From assembly GCA_026770025.1 (NCBI GenBank), contig JAMXDE010000067.1, positions 62,001-126,000 of the forward strand: 64,000 bases of DNA, in the 5' to 3' direction. Origin of the DNA: Craspedostauros australis (Eukaryota > Bacillariophyta > Bacillariophyceae > Mastogloiales > Achnanthaceae). Shown in pieces: positions 33,901 through 44,015 of this stretch (position 1 is its first letter; each line of letters begins with the position of its first letter). Under the pieces are notes generated by a model. That model saw only the letters and a program-made list of their open reading frames with translations, did not search any database and was not told the DNA's origin. A program made the position numbers and the translations under genes.

Positions 33901-33919
33901 TTCCACAATGGACCAGTGA
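27926..33919 (+). CDS. Gag-Pol polyprotein of Copia B2
   Basis: 1,997 codons from ATG 27926 (context ATCACCATG). Gag with two zinc knuckles near 270 and 312; linker of about 480 residues with three EPMWLP-type repeats (about 355-410), a CPLC-x9-CKTC pair near 594, and a tandem DAQPDMAMVI repeat near 770; protease DSGASC near 818; integrase from about 1017 (D, D of CDNAGEN, E of QQNGRVERK); RT KTKWVFKEK, RLVACGYSQ, YVDD near 1668; RNase H LSSTEAEYVALSEAGKE near 1882. It is presumably translated as one polyprotein, processed by its protease in cytoplasmic particles. All key residues are present. The stop is 75 bases before the 3' LTR. Confidence 0.96.
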   Translation: MTSFLGKTDRYMIMFDGKRSSWKAWSAKFLACANRKGYGDLYLKDLDEVIVKTEAFDPSPLASIAGSEEKKLKASKLSAMSPDEKAEYKMALAKYAFEELTMAINHETTEGDVAFMAVLGCESNIYEGGDPRKAWKALERIYEQRTAPMKAKLLAQLNGMRLKKGEHPDTFLTEMEVIRNRLKHAGVNMDMELYHMLVLNALGRDYEMDVKLIELKFENIEKQMTIEDIREAVSATYDARHIKQGGSKRENNSKEEMALAATGGFKGHCRNCGAYGHKKADCRSAPKNKGGKPTKKNKRSDTEDKTKFNGNCKYCGKKGHKILECFKLKAAMRAANAANVATDGMNGTDDVALVMVEEPMWLPEDAAADNAAFVVVDEPMWMPANDEEDEISLMMTDESMWLPDEDKPANNEELVCFPIDELETDPVEVKNVTNPRIVTIDEITNIKKNQTINTTEMAHYESFIDDMALATTDEDMTGLDLEEEVEYSEEEREAHTPSVYGYYRPPVAAVETINREHFPSSDEDDYTDEDNLFDGIVYEDEPLNVGDIMENEVAMPGVDHRVTSTIYSRTEPRTLVDRMIEESSRNGGSTAGWCPLCFQRGPLYAMCKTCRNSPFLIQLANPPARAVPTTIQDIMTRRQKLWTAGPLHVAMRYSLSNMMVADEVRSELALLCCNAAHAYTEGGGESLNPRTLYYMMHRIDVFTPMQLVQAVQHINARLEELNLPPIHRGLIDSLVQHAAEMLMWMHHPSDQGVRDPEEFNQLPIYRVADAQPDMAMVIGDHQDAQPDMAMVISDLDDASALRHTIAPDHHEANTWLGDSGASCHLTNSEEGMINVRVANHSIKIGSSRYLKATKVGDKCMVVMQKNGNQATIVLKQVKFVPNLWVNLLSINKALENGFDISNQGVVMSLEKRGQRITFDRLMATHSGFVSGVNMISAPPHKDQANVGVSTRSAVDINQIHKMLGHVDTYTISRTAGRYGWNVTGKLHACIDCAIGKQKQKSMTKRLQLRAKEIGERLFIDTSSVQTHSYGQGKYWLLVIDDYSDYCWSYFLKEKSEVGEKLITLLQWLHSNQQAHVKNIRCDNAGENYAAEKQLLSAGFGPMFEYTAASTPQQNGRVERKFATLYGKVCSMLNQTHLPRTVRGKLWAEAARTATQLENIIETKTREPACVLFNNRIPTFVDGLRKFGEIGMVYIGGRTIKAKLDDRSRPAMFVGYGQSHAKGVYRMLNLATTKILITRDVTWMNQSYGQFRGIENANRSVLIDLEDDDSTSGMNTRATRTTWERRSETIKSMEADDADRSSRAEEIEDTDDAARGQDSLLPAQGENESNEEIDDEFGRDDEGKVDEAAENEPKDTPVAEPVTRIPRMLSALAGYNNDPIPEEERDLGSGDESEPNDSEGYVTPEETITTPPETGGPDFHTDGSIFNRDIAGTMIDTPHGMLRLDDIIAADQALKDERNKGGAEHANVAMLLDPTTFEDCWDHADPNKRKKWREAINKEFYDMARRKVWEKIKKDQMPKDRRCVKTKWVFKEKRNGVFRARLVACGYSQIAGVDFSAHHAPVIHDATYRIMLTMKMILHMDSIIIDFETAFLHGDLDEEIYMQCPKGMRHEADECLLLKKTIYGLVQSARQWNKKLVDILFKLGFRQSEVDPCLLIRNQEGRLLLIGTYVDDCLCIGEEQELKKLVKDIRAERFGVKVEEDLEDYLSCKIIFNHDKTNCWVNQPHILKNIIDTFGSDVVKLQRYGTPGTPGQGIQRQSDAPKVDEQRHSRYRSGVGMLLYLVKHSRPDIANAVRELTKVLDGPTAAAYKEMLRVMKFVWDTREYGLKMKPSPLTQDAWKIAIYTDSKFAGDKDNRISVGGHIVLLQGVPIIWRSKAQRSVTLSSTEAEYVALSEAGKEIRFVTQLMNDIGLRMHKPADVMVDNVGAIFIASNPSTSARTRHIDIQHHFIRELITNGEARTKFVRSEDNIADGFTKNTKKETYEKHRDHYIQLRSTMDQ

Positions 33920-33982
33920 CGGAGAGGAGAGGACGCGAAATTATGAAAAATGTGAGAGTGTGAGTGATGTGTTGTCGATGCG

Positions 33983-33994
33983 ACAATGGAAGGG
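33983..33994 (+). promoter_or_regulatory. Polypurine tract of Copia B2
   Basis: ACAATGGAAGGG abuts the TG of the 3' LTR at 33995; the same tract is at the matching place in B1. Confidence 0.65.
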
Positions 33995-34675
33995 TGTCAG
34001 GAATCGAGGGTACGACCCTGTCGGAAAGATACCCATGATTGCCGCAACTCCCAACATTATTTGTCACACCTTTGGGTATTATTCGTCACACCTTTGAATA
34101 TCATCCATTCCACCCACGATACGAATCACACGGGAATGACCTCAGTCCTACCAAGAAAACAAGCCTGTCCTATGTGAACCAAGAAAAGGCCACGACATCT
34201 AAATCATGTGAAGGAAGATGGTGACCGACACATTGGTGATCACCCCATCTGGAGATCATGGCACGTGTCACCCACGGACTAGAACAACTCAGAAAGGGCA
34301 TCATCCATGACACCAATCATGACACCAATCGTAAAGTTCGGTGTCAGGAGATCAAGAGCGAAACGCAGGACTGTGGAATCGTACCACAGGGAATGTAGAA
34401 TAAGGATATGCACGACGAGGTGCATGACAAGAATGCCTACAGATATGCACGACGATGTGCATGACAAGGACGCCTGCGGATGAGATCTCATGCACGCAAG
34501 CGTTGATTCATGATGATGAGATGCATGAAAGCAACAGTCTAACACAATGCTGCTGCAGGAGATGCTACATGAGAAACGAAAGGCAAAGGAGCTGAAGAGA
34601 ATGAACTCACAGTTCTGAATAGTACGATCTAACAACCAATTAGTTCTTACTAACACTAACCCCGGATTTCCAACA
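33995..34675 (+). repeat. 3' LTR of Copia B2
   Basis: 681 bp, almost identical to 27166-27846, followed by the target duplication GGAGCT. Confidence 0.95.
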
Positions 34676-37604
34676 GGAGCTGGAGGCGTGATGCTGTGAT
34701 CCGCGTGATGGAGGAGCTCACCGATGACATCGACATGGACGTGTTTAATTCCATGCCTCCCACGGGATTCGTGCTTGGTGGCCAGCGTGACAGGCAAACA
34801 TGGTGGGACGTGACACGCGTATGGGTTACTGTGGTTACTGCACTCTGGGGTGTCTTGCTCCCTTGTGAGGCATTGCCAACTCGCCAGATGCAACAGGTGG
34901 TGGCGTTTGTCCGTGCTCGCGTGGACCTTCCACCAACTACACTCGGTCCGAATCTATACACCCTCTGTGTGAGGGGGGAAAAGACACTGGCTAACGCATC
35001 CAGGGCTGTGCTTGCTGCGTCTACGACATTCACTAACAGCTCTGCAATCCTGTCTCATCATGTGGAGACTCTTCCAGAGGACCAACGTATTCGTGTCAAG
35101 CCTGCACGCGCTACTATGACCCGGAGTCAACTAACAACCTTGCGACATGCTTTTGAAATGTTCAGCCGCGGCAAAATCATCCCGCCAAGAGTTCTCCAGT
35201 ATCGTGTGCCTGCCTGTGACCTGTCTGGTGTGACGTCTTTCCTCATGACCACTGCAACATACAAGGCAGGTTTGAGTCACACAGTACAGTATGGCGGTGT
35301 CAATTTTGAAAATGTTCCGGTGTTCGATCGAGGAAGCACGACTATCGAACAACTATTCGACATGTACTCGTCTACGACCAACCGCCCAGTGGGAATGCCC
35401 GCTTTCACCACCATGACCCACCTACTAACACGCAAAAGCAAGATCAAGACGGGCCTCTCTTCCTTCGAGAGTTACTTCTGGATGGCGACGGAGAAACTCA
35501 AACAGGCAATTTCGCGCCTAGTAGACCTACTGAAGGCTAAGTATGAAACAGACGGGGAGGATCAAAACGATGCCAATGACGAGAGCGACAGCGACAGCGA
35601 CAACGACAAGCCAGATGACGTCATCTCTCCACATGTGCGCACAGCCGATTCCCTCTTGCATGCGCTCGAGCTGCTTGTTGTGTTCCTCAAATGGGAATTC
35701 ACCGCGTCGCACATGCAGCTTCAGTGTGATGACCCCATGCATTCGGCTGCGTTCGCACTCATCACCGGAAAGGAGAAGAAGAAGGCAACAACCACATCCT
35801 CCAATCAACGCAAACCACGCACCAACAAGCACAAGCGCAAGAAGAACACTCTCAAAAGCGACACGCCAACCGTCACAAATGACACTTCTCCCACCACCAC
35901 GACCGAACAACCACGTAAAGTATGCAACCGTTGTGGATCAGCAATGCGATTTGTGAATGATTGTTTTGTCCCATTCGTCGAAATGCTTAAGGACAACGAA
36001 CTCGCAGAACACACGGACGAATTGCAATCAATGCTTGCGGCGGCGCCGGGATTCGCCAACGAAATTGTTAACTACATGGCTCACAAAGTGCGTGCCAAAG
36101 TGCAATTCCGACAAATCGCCTTTTATCAATCCCAGCTCAATGAAAAGCCTGAAAGAGCCTATGTGGTACTCGACCATAAGCAAAAAATTCTACCGACAGG
36201 CCAAAGCGAAGCCCAACAAGAATATTGGGGGAAGAAGGGAATGTCACTGCTTGGGGCGATGGTCATCATGTGTCGCAACGACATTTTTACTTATCGATTC
36301 ATTGACATTGTGGTCGGCGGAAGACCGACACAAGACACACTTCAAGTTGGTGCACTGCTTGACATCGTGCAAAAAAGGTCAAAGACATTCACCCATCCGT
36401 GACTGAGATCATCCTACAGAGCGATAACGCGTGTTGTTTTGCCAGTCATGAGCACATCGCGCTCATCACATCGGTACTCAACAAGAACCTTGCGACACGA
36501 AAGGCGGCCAAAATCATCGCATGGATCTACACAGAGGCCCAAACTGGTAAGAGCATGCTGGACACCCACTTCGCGTACATCACCCGTGTACTGCGAAAAT
36601 ACGTGCAAAGTGGACGCAACATCAAGACCCCGTTCCAACTCTTCCTTGTGCTGAAAGCTGGTAACATCGCGGGTACCACCACGGTACTGGTCAACGCGTC
36701 ATCCCTCCAAGGCAACATCACCACGCTTCCTGGCGCACCAAAACGACGATTCTGCGCGAACGGACAACAGGTACGTCAAACTCACGAGGTGAAGTATGAC
36801 GATGACCAGGTGCGGTTGGTGGCTGCATCTGGTATCACGGAAGACGTTGTGGTCAAGAGCACCGAATGGGAAGGCTGGAGCATCAACAAGTTGGGTGTCG
36901 TCCCTGCCGATTCGCACACGTCCGACAAGCTGCCGATAACGTCCGAATCGTTCAGGAAGACGGACAAGACGCGAAAACTCGGGCGCACAGCGGCGGAGAG
37001 CAAGGGGCTGGCGTTCGGTAAAGCCATCGCAGACGGACAACAACATCTACCATCCGATCACACCACAGTGCTACAAGACCAGACCGCGGAAACAGAACAC
37101 CCACCACTCGCAGTACAAGGCTGGGCGAGCAAAACAACGCGCAAACCAGCGGAACTACCAGACTACATCGCGGACAAGTTGAAGGACATCAGTGAAGCGT
37201 CCGCGAAGGACCCAAAAAACAGACCATCCGAACACGAAGCACACGAACAATTGATGGACGACAACAGGACCAAAACTGACTGGTACGTACAACTGCACGC
37301 AAATCCCATGCGCGTGAAAGCGTCGCTGTCTGCAGCGTACAACGCCAAACAACGCAAGGACAAGAAGGAGGCCTCTCTCATCAAGGCGGAAACCAACACC
37401 AACACCAACCCAACAAGCACAGCAACAGCATCTGTAATCGTGGCGACCCACAATGCGCCAGCTGCAACAGAGGAGGAGCAGAGAGAAGAGGAGTTGCAGA
37501 GAGAAGAAGAGGAGCTGGATCATCAGATGTGGTGTGATGCTGACACACTGAAGGCCAACACAGAAAGTGAGGCTGTGTTGGATGATGGGACGGAAATTTT
37601 GTGA

Positions 37605-39286
37605 TGGATGTGCATCGCCGCGATAACACGAGTTGTGGAGTTTTGTGGGTGGCAGACCATGCTACTACAACGAGTCTAGAGGCCATCCAAAACACATCCA
37701 ATATCTGCTTGTCATGCCATATCTCAACAACACATCGCTTACAATTAAATCTAAACATTGCATTAATACGCATGATTATCGGTTTATCAGAATATTGAAG
37801 TTAAATGAGTATAGAAAATATTTTGGAAGTCATGTTGGTTTGCTGTGTTTTGTGTGGTGGATTCGGAAAAAAATGCTGATGCCACAATGTTGCCCTCCAA
37901 TGAGCACACATGATCATTATCATCATCCTTGCATTTCAGCAAACTGTGCATACCATTCGCTCTGAATACCCCCCAGCTATCCACTCCATGAAGGCTGGCC
38001 ACAGACATTGGCTCTGCATGCAGCAATGCAGCCACACACTGAAACAGAGCAATTGCCAAAAAACGTTGTCAATCCGGATGCGGTATGGATACAGATCCAT
38101 ACCTCATCCATATGACCCTTTCAGCCCCTCCAAGCGCTCCTCGTGCATTCCCACACTCCATGGCGACACGCGGATGCATCCAGAATGGGCTGGGAGTGCA
38201 TGGCCGACGTGGTACACCTCCATATGATGATGTGGTGGTGCATTTTCTGCTCCCACCAACAACGACCATTCTGCAGATATGGTCAGCTGCAGCCTCTTGT
38301 AGACCATATCCATGGCGCACACTTCACGACGTGCATCTTCAATTGATGTCGCACGCACCTTGTATGGGTGGCTTTGCGATTGAGGGGCGTCGTCCCATCG
38401 CCCCTCACAGCCAAAGCCACGCGACCGGTGCCAGGCGAGCCCCAACCAAAACTCCTCAAAACCACCTTTGCCTCCGCGCGGACACCTTCCCGGTGCTCCG
38501 CGACCCTCAAACTTCGAGGGTGCCTTCATCTTGGCCTCCTTGAGGCATCTTGCGCATCCATAGGCGCTGATATGACCTGTGTGTGCCACACACAGGCCAA
38601 AACCAACCAGCCGATTTGGAGCCAAATTGTGATCGTATTTCTGGGGCCTACGACGGCCCCAAATCAACCCCTCTTCCCGCCTCCGCTCGTCCACCCACCA
38701 AAGGTTACATGGCGGTGACGGCGATATGCTTGAATCTTGAATTGGCCGGCTGGTTGTTGCGGCGCCAAGCATACCGTTCGACGGCCATTGTGGATGTGTT
38801 TTTGGTGTGGCTCCACTTCCATGTTGGTGTGTCGAGTTCGCCACTCTCAACCGGCCTCACATTTTGGGGGATGTGGAGATTTGCCTCCAATTGTAGTAAC
38901 TGTCCGAAAGGAGCACAACACAAAACACTCCAGGAGTACCAACCCCACTCAACCACTTCGCCACGACGAAGCAGACCTGTTGATGTTGCGCATCGTGATA
39001 TCATTGGTGTTTGATGACGAAGTATCTAGGTGCGTGACGCCGATGACGGATCGGACAAGCGCATCATGGAATGAATGTAAACACGGATTCACCGCTTCCC
39101 CCAACATTCTACAACTAGTGCTATCGTGGATGGACTGTTGGATGGCCTCATCCGAACACCTGAAAAAGAGACTAAACAATTCAAAATCGGAACAAACTTG
39201 CTGAAACAAAGAACAGCAAAGGGTTAAATTGGATCGATGTAGTCGGCTGTCAAAGGCTGAGTCCCTAAAGCAGTCTAAAAATTAGC
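37605..39286 (+). other. 3' flank of T2, no clear gene
   Basis: Colinear with 7164-8824 of T1. It carries the same inverted repeat (GGTATGGAT...ATCCATACC near 38082). Minus-strand frames 38104-38850 and 38705-39004 correspond to pieces of one frame in T1 (7838-8722) but are in different frames here, so a real gene is doubtful. Confidence 0.5.
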
Positions 39287-39453
39287 ACCTTGATGGGCCC
39301 ATAAAACTTAAAATAAGGTCTAACCGGAAAGTGATTTGAATCAGTATTTGGTTTTAGAATATGGGGATTATGAATATGTGATTTGGTTGGATATCCGAGA
39401 AAAAAGGTGTTGAGTCCCAGGACAAAGTGCAGGTCGACTCACTCGGGGGGCTC
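39287..39453 (+). repeat. Right terminal inverted repeat of T2
   Basis: Ends ...CTCGGGGGGCTC at 39453, followed by CTATGCTAT (39454-39462), the duplicated target. Confidence 0.93.
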
Positions 39454-39654
39454 CTATGCTATACTCTGCACACCTATGCCTCCTGCATCGCACCGCATGT
39501 CACCGCTTGGCATCATTCCGCGTTGTGCTGTCATCTCTGCATCCAGAATCAAGCATCGAGTAAACGACAACGGTCACGCAACCAGCAAGCAGTAGTACTA
39601 TAGCCGTCCACATCCAAGCATAATACTCTGCTAGGCACTACTCGACTTTCCATC

Positions 39655-39710
39655 CACGTACCTACACGTACCTGCACGTACCTACCCTGCACGTACCTGC
39701 ACGTACCACA
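39655..39710 (+). promoter_or_regulatory. CACGTAC repeats upstream of the PSxxPS gene
   Basis: Five or six copies of CACGTACC(T) in 56 bases, ending 12 bases before ATG 39722. Possibly bZIP/bHLH sites (CACGTA core) or simply 5' UTR repeats. No TATA box was seen at the expected distance. Confidence 0.4.
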
Positions 39711-39721
39711 CGCGCGCCACC

Positions 39722-42470
39722 ATGAGACTCCACGTCGCAGCCGCCTTTCTGTCCACGGGCCTTTGGAAGGAACAACGAGAGCGCGATGGCACCACCACAA
39801 CATCGACAAGCGTGTCATCCGGAATGGCTTCAGTCCATGCACATTCCCACGCATCGTCAGGACGTCCTCCATTGGGCCAGAGCAGACGCAACACGAAGAG
39901 AGGGCGTCGCGCTGCGTCTCTCTTTGAAGATCGTGCTTCCGCAACAACGCGCGCATCCAACAGCGATGGCGCGAGTCATGATGAGGCCATGGATGCTGCC
40001 ACTGCCCTCTTTGCCGAACACCAACTCATGCCAACGAAGTCGGTCGACGCCCATGAGCACAGCTTCGCAATGCTGAGCTTGTCTGACGAAATCTCGGAGC
40101 TCCGAATGTGTGATCCTGCTCTCTCCGTAACTCCCACGCAACAAGCGGATCATCCCAATGCACCAGACATCGGGCTGTTGGGAGCCGTCGGTTTGCCGAA
40201 TCCAGCCTGCCTTCCAAACCAGCTCTGCGCGCCGTACCACTACAACGGCCAGGACGGGATTTGCGCCGATGTTCAAGGAGCTCCCATCGATGTCCAGCAC
40301 CAAACAGCGGCTGCCACTCCCGCAGCTTCCTCCTCCCGTCGTTCTCCTTCTTCTGCTCGCAGCACCAGCGCGCGCGGACAAGGTGCAGAGCGGCTTCTGC
40401 GGGAGATCCCTCCGGATCTGGATCCGAACGACCCAGGAACTGCCACATTCATCACGTACTGCTACACGGACGAGCTTGACCATCTGGACTGCGACTGCCC
40501 GACGGATCCCAACTTCGACTTTCGCGCACAGCCGTTCACGCTCACATGCACGGGACCGTGCGTCAATCCATTGACGGTCGAATTCAACCATCAAGAGTTT
40601 CAGGACCCCTACGGCAACGTCGTCGACGTGGTCAGCATCGCAGGCGTGTCGGGGCTGAGCAACTGCAGCATTTCGCAAAGCATCTTCTATGGCATATGCA
40701 TCGTCCCTACCACATACTTCGCTCCCCAAACTTGCACCTGTCCCGATACCCCCGTCGATGTTGACACCACGCCAATCGTCGTCGATTGCGTCGATCCCAG
40801 CACCCCCTGCGCGACCATCTCGACATCTTTCACGGGAAGTCCCGGCCCAGTGGGCTCGAGCGCTAGCTACGATACCGAGTGTGTCTTCCCTGCCTCGTAC
40901 TATTGTGCATTCGACGAATGCAGCTGCGCGTATACCACCTTGGCATATCCAGACGGTGAGCGGACACTCCACATCGATGGAATCGATGTTCGCTGCCTTC
41001 GACGCTTCGATACGAGCGCGACCGTGCGATCATTGTGGGGCGCGTTTGAATTTGCATGCTGCGCCTGATTGCATTTGTGGATGAAACAATACTTTGCTTG
41101 TCTTGCCCACCAACTCACCGACTCACCACACTCGTTTCGCCTCTATCACATGCCACGCATCACAACGCCACATCACGAATACGTCTTTGCTCCCGTCAAC
41201 CTACCACTACACCATACAACTGCATCCATCCCACTCTCTTCGCGAAGGCTTCGGCAGTTGCACCTACTACAGTGGAGGGCTGGTGATGAATTTCTTGCTT
41301 GTCAGAGGGAAACTGGTGAACCGCACCTTCTTCAAAGACCCCAACGTCACGGCCGTTCAGACTCTGGAGGAGTTCTGCCAGGGGTACGATAATTGCGATT
41401 GCACCAGCATCGACGAATCTCAGGGCACCGGATCTGGTACCTGCGACAGGGAATGCGGAGACTACACGTTCACCGCAGTCGATGGCAACATCACCAACCG
41501 CACCTTCAAGGGCTGCAGTTATACAGAGCTGGGCGAATTCTGCGTGTCATATGGCCTCGACGACTTCGAATGTCCCACGCTGAATGGTGCCGCGTGCAGT
41601 TGCGAAGCAACACAGTGCGGCGTGCTTACGGACCCACCGCTCTATCTCGTCGATTTCAACTTCGATTGTGGCAACGGCCTTGCGGGCTCCTCCTGCGACT
41701 ACACCTTCGCTCCCAAGTTCACCATGTGCGCCGAGAAGGTTGTGCAAGACGCATGCATCGCACCCCCTAATGGTGACGACGATGCGCTGGACTGCAATTG
41801 CGTCCCCCTTCAGCGACCGCCTGATTCATCGGTTGGTGACTACTTGACTCCATTCATTGGACAAATCGTGTGCAAGAACTCTTGCAATCAGACCACAACG
41901 ACGACGTCCTTCCAAGGCGACAAGACCTTCACGCAGGAAACCTGCAGCGACGGGCACTTTCCAACAAGCCCTGCGGAAGTTTGCATGTCCCTTCCAGTAC
42001 CGCTGGACGGGTCGTGCCCGGTCGAGATTGACGGAGTCAAATGCTCCAACTGTGTCGCAACATCCACATGCGATAACGATATCATCCGCTTCAGCGCTGA
42101 ATGCGCGACGTCACCAAGCAACGTAGAGGTTCTCGATACCTGTCAGCTCCAAGAATGCACCATTCCGGATGCTACTTTGGCCCCATCGACCTCCCCATCC
42201 GGTCAACCATCGAATTCTCCGTCCGCCCAACCATCCGGTTCCCCATCAAACTCGCCATCCAACTCGCCATCCAATTCGCCATCAAACGCGCCATCAAACT
42301 CGCCGTCCAATTCGCCATCCAACGCGCCGTCGATGAATCCCACGCCAGCCCAGACGGATGTCCCAACAGCATCCCCAAGCAGCGGTGGCGTAGCACCAAG
42401 CTTCACAACCTGCATGTGGTTGGTTGTTGGTGTAGCAACGATGACGTTGGCTTCGACCTTCGTTGTGTGA
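39722..42470 (+). CDS. Cys-rich cell-surface protein with PSxxPS repeats (one intron predicted)
   Basis: Model: 39722-40955 joined to 41248-42470, intron GTGAGC...GAAG of 292 bp, phase 1, giving 818 residues; without splicing the two frames do not connect. ATG 39722 has a strong context (GCCACCATG). The central part is rich in spaced cysteines and NxT/NxS sites (CDCP, CTCPD, CDCTS, CSCEA), typical of secreted diatom proteins. The end has SPSNSPSNAPS-type repeats, then a hydrophobic C-terminus (CMWLVVGVATMTLASTFVV), suggesting a GPI anchor or membrane tail. The role is likely cell wall or surface; the substrate is unknown. The first 180 residues are doubtful: a clear signal peptide (PPPVVLLLLLAAPARA) exists in another frame starting at ATG 40269 or 40290, so the true start or an extra intron may lie there. 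Confidence 0.65.
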
Positions 42471-43260
42471 TTCTCGTCAATCTCGTGACGAGCCGCAAAA
42501 CACCATTCCTCACCTTCCTACAGTACTTCATCGCTGCGCGGGGGTGTCCATGCGCATGTGCATGCACAGAAGCATGGAGCATGGAGCAGCGTACCCCCGA
42601 CAACGCACAACTACATGTCAACCTCCGCAAGTTTCCTACCGCTAGATGCCCGTTTCTCGTTTCCACATACTATGTCATCATGCAGACGTCTACACCGAAG
42701 TAATCTCCACGAATATGAATCCTCGACGCAAAATAGGAGCTGCAATTGGGGTCTTCTTCTAGCATGTGCACAATTACTAGTTTGAGTGAGGGTGCCATCT
42801 CTTCCAGCACAGCACCCTCAAGAAGAGCATGTGTTTCGATGTGCTGATTGGTTTTTGCGCGGAAATGGAAATGTTGTGGAAGATACAATCTACGGAGACG
42901 AGGAGGTTGTGTGAGTTCGAATGTTGCTGCACCTACCGTCCTCTTTCGTGGCTCGTTCTTGGGGTTTTTTGGTGGTTGTTGTTGGAGTGTACGGGTACAG
43001 TTCTGGGACACCCGGCAAATCCAGAAAATTGGTCGATGTCCGACTAATTCGACCTCTATTTCGTTGACCTGCGCGAAACACTTCGTTGGGCATAATTGAA
43101 ACTGTGACAATGACCATCCATCCTGGTCTCCAGAATTAGTAACTAATGTCGCATCTCTCTATGACCAACATACTTTTTTAGTACACAAACAAAATATCAA
43201 ATGTCATTGCGACTGTCTTTGTGACCTCATTCACGAATTTGATTTCCACGCCTCAAAAAA
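42471..43260. other. Intergenic, nothing recognised
   Basis: About 790 bases with short frames on both strands and no motif I trust. A 146-codon minus frame at 42670-43110 has no recognisable features. Confidence 0.5.
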
Positions 43261-43276
43261 TGGGCTAGTCGTGATA

Positions 43277-43400
43277 ATTCTCATTAATGAGAAACTCATT
43301 CTCATTTTTGTTCTATAGAAGTGCGCTGGTCGCGACTGTTTCCATTAATGCATTTCTCGTTTCCATTTTTTTTCATAGAAGTGCGCTGGGCCCAATACGG
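43277..43400 (+). repeat. AT-rich repeat with CATTAATG and AGTGCGCTGG motifs
   Basis: Two imperfect units of about 60 bases, each with ATAGAAGTGCGCTGG and a CATTAATG-plus-CATTTTT stretch. Similar sequence is at 49505-49665 in the same orientation (GCGCTGGGCCCAAT, CATTTTTTGG, CATTAATGAGAAA). The two lie on either side of the 44-49 kb gene cluster. Confidence 0.5.
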
Positions 43401-44015
43401 TCTCATTTTTTGGTTCCATGGCATCGGTCACGGGACTCGTCATCCGCCTCGGCGGCAAGGTCGGAGAGTGATCGAAGTCGTCTGTGATGCGGAACCAGAA
43501 CACGGGAGAACGAGCTTTGGGATCATCCGGGTCGGACCATCTGGCGGTCGGTCGGTGCGGTCATCCGGTCTTGTACGACGACTCCAAAGCGCCACCGATT
43601 TAGTAGTTACGTACGAGCTCGCAAGTGTCAGAATTCATTCTCAGCTTCATCGGTTCCTCACCTGCGAGCACTCGCCACAGTTCTCAATTTAGCGCACTCA
43701 CGTCCTGCAATGTACGCGTGACTATCGTTGACACTACAGCAACTTGGATTGTTCTCTTCTACCCACACTGCTTGGCTGGATTTTTCTTCCTCGCTGAAAT
43801 TCCAATGACAACAGCTTTCTCTGCACTTCGCTGATCCATTTAACGGTGTTATGAATGTTGATGATACCAATCTTGTCGTGGATGGTATTTGATTCTTTTT
43901 TTCTTGGTGGAGCAAGGACAATCCAGCAGATCACGAGAAAGCATTCCCCACGCCAGAAATAATTGGTGCCACCTCTCCGTTTCCAAAGTCGCCCCACAAA
44001 ATCAAAAGGACGACG

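Larger units (their letters stand above)
27166..34675 (+). mobile_element. Copia retrotransposon B2, complete and young
   Basis: LTRs at 27166-27846 and 33995-34675 (681 bp each) with about one difference noted (CCTACGGATA versus CCTACAGATA). The flanking duplication is GGAGCT (27160-27165 and 34676-34681), 6 bp by my reading. Gag-pol is intact. It inserted in the T2 transposase gene. B1 is a near-identical second copy, so the family has been active recently. Confidence 0.96.
26562..37604 (+). pseudogene. Transposase of T2, split by Copia B2 and frameshifted
   Basis: N-terminal part 26562-27165 (ATG in context TTCACCATG), then Copia B2 plus its target duplication, then 34682-37604. Joining 27165 to 34682 restores a continuous frame (codon TGG). 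A second break is a one-base loss in an A run near 36371-36376: six A here, seven in T1. Without these breaks the product would be about 1,175 residues. It shows a Pro/Ala-rich N-terminus, a middle region with no motif I recognise, an acidic Asp/Ser stretch, a basic Lys-rich segment, a CxxC pair (KVCNRCGSAM), then the putative DDE core with LQSDNACC and TEAQTGKSMLD, and a charged C-terminal tail. The core resembles unnamed transposase-like proteins with SDNA and EAQ motifs. Function is inferred mainly from the TIR context. Confidence 0.8.
25884..39453 (+). mobile_element. DNA transposon T2 with 167-bp TIRs and 9-bp target duplication
   Basis: Terminal inverted repeats at 25884-26050 and 39287-39453 differ at only two or three positions and are flanked by CTATGCTAT at 25875-25883 and again at 39454-39462. 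Removing the nested Copia B2 and its 6-bp duplication leaves about 6.05 kb with one long transposase gene. Long TIRs with a 9-bp duplication are characteristic of Mutator-like elements, but the transposase does not show a MULE signature I recognise, so the superfamily is left open. T1 is a second copy. Confidence 0.92.

Noticed and set aside
39857..40972. 371-codon minus-strand frame opposite the PSxxPS gene
   Set aside because: No recognisable features; follows from the GC-rich codons of the plus-strand gene, whose Cys-rich and repeat features are clear.
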